A stretch of 64,000 nt of DNA, from assembly GCA_016712035.1 (NCBI GenBank), contig JADJRT010000001.1, positions 248,001 through 312,000 on the forward strand. The letters run 5' to 3'. A model generated the notes under the pieces. That model ran no database searches, was not told the DNA's origin, and saw only the letters and a program-made list of their open reading frames with translations. The first letter of the stretch is position 1; each line of letters starts with the position of its first letter. The stretch is from Flammeovirgaceae bacterium (GTDB lineage: Bacteria > Bacteroidota > Bacteroidia > Cytophagales > Cyclobacteriaceae). Of the stretch, positions 47,999 through 56,975 are shown in pieces. Made by a program: the position numbers and the translations under genes.

Positions 47999-50609
47999 TT
48001 CTTAAATTATTTACTGGATTGGTTAATGAGGCTTTAATCGTTTGGGTACTTACCGTAAGGATTGATATCGTAATGAGAATAATAATTGGAACTAAGAACA
48101 AATCCCATGTGATGCTAACCTGATACGCATAATTACTGAGAATTGAATTTGCTGCGTACCAACCCAATGGAATAGCTATTACCCCTGCCAGGACAACGGG
48201 TTTTAAGAATTGACGAAGTAATAAGAATAGAACATTTGACACATTAGCCCCAAGTACTTTTCTAATGCTCACCTCCTTTACTCTCCGCAATGTAACAAAT
48301 GAGGCCATTCCCCAAAGTCCCATACACGAAATACAAATGGCCAACGCAGCAAACGTTAACAACAAAGAATAAAATTTTGATTCCCTTTTATAAAATATGT
48401 CAATGTCCTCATTTAAAAATTTTGATTCGTATACATCGTCAGGAAAATGCTGTTTCCATGTCTCTTCAATTTCACCTACTATGCTTGCTTTCTGAATTTG
48501 CTCCATCCTGATATTTGCCTGACTATAAACTGAAGGGTCATGCCTTATTAGGACGGGAGAAATTGTATAATGTAATGGCTCGTTATTGAAATTTGCAACA
48601 ACTCCCGTTATCTCAGCTGGGCCACCCCACCAGAATTGTTTACCAACTGCTTCCTGGGCAGAGCCGAGATTGAGAGCTTCTAATAATTTTTCATTAACTA
48701 CAACCTTACTAATTAGAGTGTCATCGATAACGGATGGTGGTGGAATCTGACCCTGTATCATTTGAATTCCATAAACAGAAAAGAAATTCTCATCGCCATA
48801 AATGGCGCATACACTTTGGCGCTCACTTGTTTCATCCTTGCTAATCGTGTTCCACCAATGATCATTACTGATTGGAGCTGATCGCGAAAGAGAAACTTCT
48901 TTTACTCCAGCTATTGAATTTATTTGATTAACAAATGCATTTGCCGATTCTGCATTGGCAAGCGGCACTTGCAAAACATTCTCGGTCATCAATCCAAGAT
49001 TTTTATTATGCATATAGCTAACCTGCCTTGCTATTAACAGAACTGCAATTGCAAGCGTGGCTGAAATAGCAAACTGGGCTACAACCAATCCCTGCTGCGT
49101 CCATGAAGTTGAATTTTTCGCAGACCTTAACAGTTCGGATGGTTTAAATCTGGCAATTACCAACGAGGGTTGGAGTCCGGCAAGAGAACCCAGCAGTAGT
49201 AGTCCGATCAGAAATGAAATAATTATTATCGGTGATTGTAAGAAATGTAATTCAAGGTTTAGGTCTAAAGCAAAATTGATAGGTCGTATTAAAAGGTTTG
49301 CGACTAACATGGCCAGCACTCCTGCGGCCAGCGTTAGTAAGCAAGTCTCAATTAAAAACTGGGTAATTAACTGGATTTTTTTTGCCCCCATAAATTTGCG
49401 AACGCATACTTCCTTTGCTCGCGTGATTGCTTGCGCTATAGAAAGGTTGATAAAATTTATACAAGCAAGAGCCAAAACAATTACACCAATGATACCAAAA
49501 AGCCATAGCCATGATGGGCTCGCTGATTTAACCCAAGGACCTCCTCCAAATCGCGCATCATCAAGATGAATGTTAAGCAAGGGTTGCACTTCGAAACCAT
49601 TGTGAAGGCTTTTATCAAGCTCGGAAGAAGCGTTTATGTTTTTATCTGCGATAGTAATTAACTGCGCTTCAATATTGCTGAGAGAGGCATTCTCATCAAG
49701 CACCACAACAGTAGAGGCTTGCAACTTGGTCCAGGCTAAACCTCCAAAGTACCAGGTATCACCATTGTTCAAAAATTTCTCATCATCAACATAAGAAAGT
49801 AAGATGGTTGCAGGAAGACTGGTGTTAGAAGGCAAGTCGCGCATCAATCCAGCAACGGTAATGTCGAATTCATTTCTATATCGAAACGTTTTGCCCACTG
49901 AGTAGTCACCACCAAATAACTTTAAAGCTGTTGCTTCTGAGAGAATAGCCTGATACGGTTTGCTCAAGGCATCGCGACCATCACCTTCAATAATGTCAAC
50001 ACTAAAAATGTCGAAAAATTCAGGGTCAGCAATAAGTATGTGTTCTTGTTTAAAATGCTTGTCTCCATTAATCTCAATCACACTGCTGAATTGAGGCAAA
50101 ACCTGTGAAACATGTTTTAATCCGGAGACTTCATTACTTAATGCTTGAGCCAACGCAATGGGTGTTGCGTAAAGATTAAATTGCTTCTCAGATTCTTTCC
50201 ATACCGAGTTGATTCGATACGTTTGTTTTGCTACAGGGTGATACGAATCAAAACTTAACTCATGATGAATAAATAAAGCAATGAGCAGGCACGTAGTAAT
50301 GCCTATCGTGAGACCTATAACATGGATGAAGGTGTTAACCTTTTGTCTTCCTAAATGCCGAAGACTAAATTGAATGTTATTGAGAATCATGCTCGTGTGG
50401 TTAGTTCTTGTTGATCTTCTTCTAAAAATTATCCCCGGCCTGCAAAATCGAATTACATTCCATAACAATCTCTGCTTAGCTTGCTTCTCTCCAAACAATT
50501 TTACATCTCGTTCAAATTTTTGAATCAGGTCACCTTCAATTTCTTCATAGAGATGATCGGGGCAAAATCCTTTAAGAATTCGAAAAGCAAGATGTTTATC
50601 GTTATTCAT
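47991..50609 (-). CDS. FtsX/MacB-type permease with prefix domain 2, P3
   Basis: 872 residues, the only fully intact middle member. The prefix domain is ILKGFCPDHLYEEIEGDLIQ, then RLLWNVIRFCRPGII. A first helix lies at about 95-117 (HVIGLTIGITTCLLIALFI). The first periplasmic domain is followed by LALACINFINLSIAQAITRA and EVCVRKFMGAKKIQLI. The second half has a helix at about 520-540 and ends with EVSIRKVLGANVSNVLFLLL and a further pair of helices. Start and stop overlap P2 and P4 by 8 bases each. It provides the reference for repairing the broken paralogues. Confidence 0.92.
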   Translation of the reverse strand: MNNDKHLAFRILKGFCPDHLYEEIEGDLIQKFERDVKLFGEKQAKQRLLWNVIRFCRPGIIFRRRSTRTNHTSMILNNIQFSLRHLGRQKVNTFIHVIGLTIGITTCLLIALFIHHELSFDSYHPVAKQTYRINSVWKESEKQFNLYATPIALAQALSNEVSGLKHVSQVLPQFSSVIEINGDKHFKQEHILIADPEFFDIFSVDIIEGDGRDALSKPYQAILSEATALKLFGGDYSVGKTFRYRNEFDITVAGLMRDLPSNTSLPATILLSYVDDEKFLNNGDTWYFGGLAWTKLQASTVVVLDENASLSNIEAQLITIADKNINASSELDKSLHNGFEVQPLLNIHLDDARFGGGPWVKSASPSWLWLFGIIGVIVLALACINFINLSIAQAITRAKEVCVRKFMGAKKIQLITQFLIETCLLTLAAGVLAMLVANLLIRPINFALDLNLELHFLQSPIIIISFLIGLLLLGSLAGLQPSLVIARFKPSELLRSAKNSTSWTQQGLVVAQFAISATLAIAVLLIARQVSYMHNKNLGLMTENVLQVPLANAESANAFVNQINSIAGVKEVSLSRSAPISNDHWWNTISKDETSERQSVCAIYGDENFFSVYGIQMIQGQIPPPSVIDDTLISKVVVNEKLLEALNLGSAQEAVGKQFWWGGPAEITGVVANFNNEPLHYTISPVLIRHDPSVYSQANIRMEQIQKASIVGEIEETWKQHFPDDVYESKFLNEDIDIFYKRESKFYSLLLTFAALAICISCMGLWGMASFVTLRRVKEVSIRKVLGANVSNVLFLLLRQFLKPVVLAGVIAIPLGWYAANSILSNYAYQVSITWDLFLVPIIILITISILTVSTQTIKASLTNPVNNLRSE

Positions 50610-53311
50610 TTTTCAAGTGATCAACAGGGTTTGTGTTCGCTGCTTTGATGGTATGAAATGAACTCGTACAAATAACAACTAAAAGAATGGCTGCCAATGG
50701 CAACAAGAAAAACAGAGGTGAAATTTTGATCCTTACAGGATACGTTGACAGCCATTCGCTGGAAATGTAATGGATCAAGGGTGTTGAAATCAGAGCAGAA
50801 GCCAACACCAAACGAATGTTGTCGCGCGAGAGAAGAGCGACCAGGTTGGCAGCCGATGCCCCCAAAACTTTTCGGATACTGATCTCTTTTACTCGAGCAT
50901 TTGCCTCAAACAAAGTCATGCCCAGCATACCAAGGCAACCTATAAATACGGCTATCCCAGCAAATACTGAGAAAATTCTCATCGAATGAAGTTCTGATTT
51001 AAATTGCTGGTCGTAATACTCATCCAGAAAAGCATACTCGAATGGTTTATCGGGGAATGCCGCCTTCCAACTTTTGCGGATGTCGTCTAAAGCATGTTCC
51101 GGATTGCTGGTCGGATTTAATCGGATTGAGTAATAAACTTGTTGAAAGCTTCCATAATTAGGTGAGAGGATCATAGGAAGAATTTCTTTTTTTACTGCTT
51201 CGTGGTGATAGTCTTCCACCACGCCAATGATCTTATGTTTTTGAAAATGATCTTCAAAATTTTCAAACTCTACGATTTGATCAACGGCCTCTTCGGGTGA
51301 ATTAAAACCTAATGCGTGAATGGCACTTTCATTGAGGATTAAGGTGAGCCAGTTTTCATCCTCCCAAGGATCGATCCAATCTTGTATCGGCCTTGGGGCA
51401 TCAAAGTTTTTGCCTGCCAGAAGTTTAAGTCCGTAAAATGGAATGTAATTGTAGTCGATGAAAAGTGTTTTAAAAGGTGTCGGGTCGTACGGATCATTTT
51501 CATTTCGCTTTAGAAGATTGACATATGTAAATCCGATCTCCGTGCCCGGAATTGCAGATGAGCTAGTCACCATTTGCACAGAAGCCATTTCCTGAAGTTT
51601 GTTCTCCAAGGTTCGATATGCGGTGTGCTTTTCAATTACTTCTTCGCTGGAATAAGCGGTAGGATTTCGTAGAGTAACAACATGATTGGCATTAAACTTC
51701 TTGTCTGTTAGGCGCATAAAATCCAACTGGTTGTTCATCACAAGCACCCCTGCAATCAAGAGCATCGAAGAAGAGAATTGAACAATGATAAGTGACCTTC
51801 GAAGGGAACGAGCATGACCAGAAGGTCCAAACTTTCCCTTCAGAGCGGCTACTGGATTCAGACGTAGGAGAAACAAGGCGGGATATATACCGACTAACAA
51901 AGAGCCACCAACAAGAACGGCTAATGCGATTAACCAGATGGCAGGTGCCGGCCACATTAATGAGTCGATCGGAATACCTGTTAGGTTACTGAAATTAGGA
52001 AGGAGAAGCGAAGTGAACAGCGCAGCCAATGAAATAGCCACCAACAAAACGCAAAAGTATTCCACCAGAAATTGCATAGCGATTTCTGACTTCGAAGAAC
52101 CTATTATACGTCTTACACTTACTTCGCGAGTCCGTGAGATAAACCGAGCGGTTTCAAGATTAACGTAATTGATCCAGGCAATGATGAGGATGATCAGACC
52201 TATTGCAGAAGCAATGTAAACCGTATTCTTGCTGCCATTACCTTCAAGCTCGCCTTCAAGGTGAGATGAAAGATGGATGGAAGTAATGGGTTGCAAAAAT
52301 GGTTTTGTATCCTTGGTTTCAGGATTTTTATTTTTTCCTTTTTGATAAACTTGAGTAAGACGATCTTCGAATACTTTTGAATCCGTTCCATCGGTAAACG
52401 AAATATAAGTATGTAGAAAATCCTGACTCCATTCAGTCTGCTTGCTCCAATCATACACGAGAGGCACAATAAAATTAGCATGGAAGTGCGAGTTGACTGG
52501 CAAGTCTTTGATAATGCCTGTGATGAGGTAATCGGTTTGACGATCTCCATCATTTGGCATTTCAATAGACTGCCCCAGCGGTTCTTCATCTCCAAAAATT
52601 TTTCTGGCCATCGATTCCGATAGAACCATGCTGTGTGGATCGTGAAGAGCTGTAGTGGCATCGCCTTTTAACAACAGGCTTGAAAAAACTAAAAAGAAGG
52701 ATGAGTCGGCATTTAGTTCACCGCCCAACTCATTATAGATTTGTCCTTTGTGTCGAAAGAATACCCCTGTATTGGCTGGAGTTTTATAAAAACCTGTTGC
52801 CGCTTTTACCTCGGGAAAATTTTCCTGTAACAATTTCCTTAATCCTGCAAAGTTTTGTGAGGAAGACGTTTGAAGCACTTCATTCTTATATCGGTGTAAA
52901 CCGACCCGATAGAGAGCGTCACTATTCGTGTGGAATCGGTCATAGTTTGTCTCGAAACTCACGTAATGCATAATGAGAAAGAAACCGGTGAGGCCGATTG
53001 CTAAACCTACTACATTAATGAGAGAAAAGACTTTACTACGCCAGAGGTGTCGTTGAGCGATCTTAAAATAATTGGAGAACATAGACAGATAGTTGGATTG
53101 CATCGAAACTTTATTTCGTAAAATAATTCCCAGTCTAAAAAACCGAATTACATTCCATAACAATCTCCGCTTTGCTCGCTTCCTCCAAAAAGTTTTACAT
53201 CTCTCTCAAATTTTGAATCAAGTCACCTTCAATTTCTTCATAGAGATGATCGGGACAAAAACTGTGTAGGAACCTAAGTGCAAAAGAAGATGTGAAACCA
53301 TTCTTACTCAT
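50602..53311 (-). CDS. FtsX/MacB-type permease with prefix domain 2, P2 (two frameshifts)
   Basis: The ATG at 53311 opens a prefix domain MSKNGFTSSFALRFLHSFCP-DHLYEEIEGDLIQ that soon stops after NLREM. A missing A at the run 53211-53214 and another missing base near 53181-53187 restore KFERDVKLFGEKRAKRRLLW, which joins the long downstream frame at MLWNVIRFFRLG. The repaired protein is about 900 residues. Landmarks: ILIIAWINYVNLETARFISRT, EVSVRRIIGSSKSEIAMQF and EISIRKVLGASAANLVALLS. The start overlaps the P1 stop by 8 bases (ATGAGTAA) and its end overlaps P3 the same way. Confidence 0.87.
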
Positions 53312-55898
53312 TTCTTAAACTATTTACCGGGTTAGCATTTGCAGCCCGAATCGTTTGTGTGCCAATGGTAAGGAGTGCTATCATCAGAATGCTTAAAGCA
53401 GCAACAATAAAAACCCAAATGTCCAGCGACACACGGTAGGCAAAGGATTGCAACCACCAGTTAATAGACATCCAACCAAGCGGGGTGAAAATGATAACTG
53501 CAATCAGGATTGGTTTTATTGAAGCATAACTAAGAAGTCGTGTGATGCTTAATGCGGAGCCGCCCATTACTTTCCGAATGCCAATCTCTTTTACCCGCGC
53601 TTCGGTCATGTGTGTAGCCAGGCCGAGTAAACCCAGACAAGCAATAAAAATTGCAACAGAGGTAAAAATTGTTGTGATCAACAAGGTGGTTTTCATATTC
53701 TCAAACTTGCGCTGATAATCAACATCGGCAAAATGATACTCGAAGGGATATTCAGGATTGTATTTAGTGGTTAGCGCTGATAAAGTTTTAAGATGCTCTT
53801 GTGGAGGTTTTGTAGAATTCAATTTTATGTAGGCAACGTTGAAGGCGTGCCCCAGCTTGACCCCATTAAAAAGTACGATGGGTTCTGTCTTCCGGAACGG
53901 GGATGTAAACACAAAATCTTTCACTACACCTATCACACGCCACTCAAGGCCATTGTCTTTAATTACTTCCCCAATGGGATTGTCGAATCCCATGGTGTGA
54001 AGTGCTGTTTCATTTAGAATGACAGCAATGGAGTCAGTAGCAAATTGTTGTAGGTCAAAGTCACGACCCGCTAATATCTGGAGTCCGAATGTTGCGGAAG
54101 GACTATCGTCCATATAAATTCGCTCAAAAATGGTGCGGTCTTCCGGATTTTTTCCTTGCCATTCCATACCTCCTGTACTGCTCCATTGTTCTGTAATGGG
54201 GGCACTTACTTTCGTAATAGAAGCGGAGGTACCGCTTTGTGTAAGTTCATTCTTAAATGCTTCAAAGTTTTTAGGCATCTCCCCGGTAAGAGGAATATAT
54301 ACGAGATTATTTCTTGAATATCCTGCATCCCGATTTTGCACGTGAGTAATCTGCTTACGAATAACAATAGCCGATACCACGAGTGTAACCGCACAGCCGA
54401 ATTGAAAACAACAAGCAGGTTACGGAGAATACTCCGATGCGAGGAAACTCCAATCACTTTCAGGATTTTCACCGGTTTAAAGGCTGAGATATAAAGAGCC
54501 GGGTAACTACCAGCCAGAAAACCGATACCCAAAATGATAGCGGCTGCAGAAAGCCAAAGCATTGAGTTACTCAGATTGAGTAAAAGTTGATGACCAATTA
54601 GTACAGAGAAAAAAGGTAGTATCAGGTAAACAAGCACGAGCGAGATAACACCCGCACTGGCAGCCATTAATATGGCCTCACATAAAAATTGCACGATAAG
54701 AGTTGCACGAAAGGCACCCGTAACTTTTCTAACCGCTACTTCTTTTGCTCGTCTTTGTGCACGGGCTGTGCTTAGGTTGATAAAGTTGATACACGCAATT
54801 GCTAACAAACAAATACCCAGTAAACCCAGCATGCGAATGACTTCGATGCGTCCGCCAACAGCCACACCATTTTCAAAGCGCGAGTAGAGTCGCATTTTGG
54901 TGAGTGGGTAAAGAAAATCTCAATATGTTGACCATCGGCATAGTGTCGTTTTTCAACGTTTTTGATTGACTCATTGACAGACGCAAGATCATATCCTTCT
55001 TTCAACTTCACCAATGTGGTTACAGAGTTGTTACCCCAAAAAGTATCCTTCTCACCCAGGCTTTCCAGAAATGCAAAGGAGATCAGATACTCGAATTTGA
55101 AATCGGTGTTAGGCGGTAAGTCTTTCAATACTCCCGTTACAATAAACTCAAATTTGTAATCTTCCTGACTGATTGTGAGGATTTCACCAAAAGCTTCCTT
55201 ATCGCCAAAGAGTTGCTTTGCTAATTTTTCAGTAATTATTATTGAATTAGGATCCGCAAATGCTTGTTGTGGATCGCCCTTCAGAAAATTGAACGACAAA
55301 ATATTAAGTAGGGAAGCATCAGCAAACACACCCGATGTTTTAAGGAGTTTCGTATCCCCCACAGTAAATAGATGAGAGACTCCCCAATTCGCATAGCTGG
55401 CTGCTGCCTCAATGGATGCATATTCTTCTTTAAGCGTTGGAGCAAGTACGCGCGGTGTGGTTTCCCAGCATTCCAGTTGGCCATTTTCAAGAGACCGATT
55501 CCAACCCATATACAGTCGGTCTTTACCGGCATGATATTGTTCAAAACTATGCTCTTGTGCTATCCAAATGAAAAGCAACAGGGCTCCGGTAAAACCCATG
55601 GTAAGACCTAAAATATTAATAGCCGAAAAGCTTTATGACGAAACATAAACCGGAAGCGCTACTTTAAAATAGTTTGTCAACATATAAAATGGAGTTAAGT
55701 CGATGGATGAATTGTTTCGTAATAAAATACCGGGCCTGAAAAGCGAACTACATTCCAGAGCAACTTTCGTTTTGCTTTTGGTTGATTATGCGTCTTCGCG
55801 TCCCGCTCATATCGTTGCAGTAAATCGCCCTCAATTTCTTCAAGCAACTGCGGTGGGCAAAACCATCTTAAGAATCGTAGGATTCGCGAATGTTCCAT
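53304..55898 (-). CDS. FtsX/MacB-type permease with prefix domain 2, P1 (five frameshifts)
   Basis: The ATG at 55898 (MEHSRILRFLRWFCPPQLLE) lies one base after the padR stop. The frame is then lost at 55739-55742 (missing base), about 55652 (extra base), 55625-55628, 54914-54917 and about 54404 (missing bases). Repairs give RFFRPGILLRNN, HKAFSAINILGLTMGFTGA, IFLYPLTKMRLYSRFENG and VVFQFGCAVTLVVSAIVIRK, each matching the family. The repaired protein is about 860 residues, like P3. Other motifs: IACINFINLSTARAQRRAK, EVAVRKVTGAFRATLIVQF and EIGIRKVMGGSALSITRLL. Five breaks in one gene could mean decay, but neighbouring essential genes show the same kind of error. It is the first permease of the operon. 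Confidence 0.83.
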
Positions 55899-55899
55899 A

Positions 55900-56226
55900 T
55901 CAGCCAATTTTCAATTGCGGCACCAGTTTCCACAAATTCAATCGGGTCTCTTTCATCGCCTTCAGCATGGCAAGACCTGCATTACTTACTGTGTAAATTC
56001 TCTTCCTGCGCCCGCCTCGTTCAGCGGTACCTCCACCCATACTCGACTTTAAAAAGCCCTTGTCTTCCAATCGGTAGAGGGTAACATGCACCGCACTTAA
56101 GTTTACATCGCGCTTCATGCGGGTTTCAATTTCTTCCGCAATCGCAGCTCCGTAGGCATCCTCTTGCAAGACCGCTACCAGTGTTAAAACAAGCTCTTCA
56201 AACTCACCTAAAAATTCCTTAGCCAT
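55900..56226 (-). CDS. PadR-family transcriptional regulator
   Basis: 108 residues. The winged-helix PadR domain is clear: FEELVLTLVAVLQEDAYGAA, IAEEIETRMKRDVNLSAVHV, TLYRLEDKGFLKS, then GRRKRIYTVSNAGLAMLKAM as wing and last helix. PadR proteins are small ligand-responsive repressors, often of membrane-protein genes. It is the first gene of the leftward permease operon, with its TGA one base from the P1 ATG, and is expected to repress that operon. The upstream sequence holds AT-rich alternating runs (ATATATATGCTTATAT, near 56226-56240) that might be its operator, but this is only suggestive. Confidence 0.92.
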   Translation of the reverse strand: MAKEFLGEFEELVLTLVAVLQEDAYGAAIAEEIETRMKRDVNLSAVHVTLYRLEDKGFLKSSMGGGTAERGGRRKRIYTVSNAGLAMLKAMKETRLNLWKLVPQLKIG

Positions 56227-56352
56227 ATATATGCTTATATTTTGTTAAGTAAATGTAAATAACTTATCATCAACTATCAAAGTACAATGATTCTGGATAC
56301 TAGTTACTGGCCCTCAAACCAGATTTGACAGGACTTTTGATCTGACTGCCAC

Positions 56353-56383
56353 TTGATTTCAGGTAGCAATTTAGCTACCTTTG
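56353..56383 (+). promoter_or_regulatory. hicAB promoter with built-in operator
   Basis: A TTG (-33) at 56353-56355 is followed after 20 bases by TACCTTTG (-7) at 56376-56383, a full match to the Bacteroidota promoter TTG-N19/20-TAnnTTTG. Between them lies the perfect inverted repeat AGGTAGC-AATTTA-GCTACCT (56361-56380). The hicA ATG is at 56387, only 3 bases past the -7 box, so the transcript should be leaderless or almost so. The repeat is well placed for repression by the HicB antitoxin. Confidence 0.75.
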
Positions 56384-56386
56384 TTT

Positions 56387-56569
56387 ATGAAGGTAAGGGA
56401 ATTACTTAAGCTACTAAAGAAAGATGGGTGGGTTGAGAATTCCCAAAAGGGTAGTCATCTTCAATTGGAACACGCTATTAAAAAAGGAAAAGTAACTGTT
56501 CCAGTACATGGTGGAGATATTCCAAAGGGGACTTTAAACTCGATATTAAAGCAGGCTGGACTCAAGTAA
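56387..56569 (+). CDS. hicA: HicA-family mRNA interferase toxin
   Basis: 60 residues from ATG 56387; two codons earlier a TTG also opens the frame, but it lies inside the -7 box. The double-stranded-RNA-binding-like HicA fold is recognisable: KVRELLKLLKKDGWVENSQK, GSHLQLEH with the catalytic His in GSH, KVTVPVHGGDIPKGTLNSIL and a short Lys end. HicA cleaves mRNA independently of translation when freed from HicB. The antitoxin gene follows after 26 bases. Promoter and operator lie directly upstream. Confidence 0.92.
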   Translation: MKVRELLKLLKKDGWVENSQKGSHLQLEHAIKKGKVTVPVHGGDIPKGTLNSILKQAGLK

Positions 56570-56595
56570 TTTGATTAAGTATTTAAAATATTGTT

Positions 56596-56973
56596 ATGAA
56601 AAGTATAAAGTTGATTATCGAACAAGGAAAAGATGGCAAACTATGGGGGCGTATTGAGCATGGTGATAATCTTTTAACAGACTTTCTGAGCAGCATGCCT
56701 GTATTAGAAAGAAAAATGAAAAAGCTTTTAGAAAACTTCCACAAAATAACGGATGTGGAATTCGATTACCATTATGATGTCAGTGCCTTTTTTGAGAATT
56801 TTGATTTTCTAAAGCAAACAAAAATTGCTGAGCTTTCAGGAATCAATACCGGTTTGCTGCGTCAATATGCTTCTGGAGTAAAACATCCATCACCTACTCA
56901 GGCAAAAAAAATTGAAACGGCAATTCATAAACTTGCCAAAAAACTCGAAGCGGTTTCTTTATACGCTGATTGA
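56596..56973 (+). CDS. hicB: HicB-family antitoxin with C-terminal helix-turn-helix
   Basis: 125 residues. The N-terminal half is a degenerate HicB/RNase H-like fold (KLIIEQGKDGKLWGRIEHGD, then SSMPVLERKMKKLLENFH). The C-terminal half is a helix-turn-helix (TKIAELSGINTGLLRQYASG, with VKHPSPTQAKKIETAIHKL). The order toxin first, antitoxin second is normal for hicAB. The helix-turn-helix is the likely reader of the inverted repeat at 56361-56380. Convergent with uvrA, with 2 bases between stops. Confidence 0.88.
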   Translation: MKSIKLIIEQGKDGKLWGRIEHGDNLLTDFLSSMPVLERKMKKLLENFHKITDVEFDYHYDVSAFFENFDFLKQTKIAELSGINTGLLRQYASGVKHPSPTQAKKIETAIHKLAKKLEAVSLYAD

Positions 56974-56975
56974 GT

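Noticed and set aside
49057..49569. 170-codon plus-strand frame opposite permease P3
   Set aside because: Antisense shadow; no signal, motif or promoter, and P3 is intact in this region.
52200..52661. 153-codon minus-strand frame inside permease P2
   Set aside because: Shifted frame of P2's periplasmic domain; residue pattern lacks any domain and P2's own frame is continuous here.
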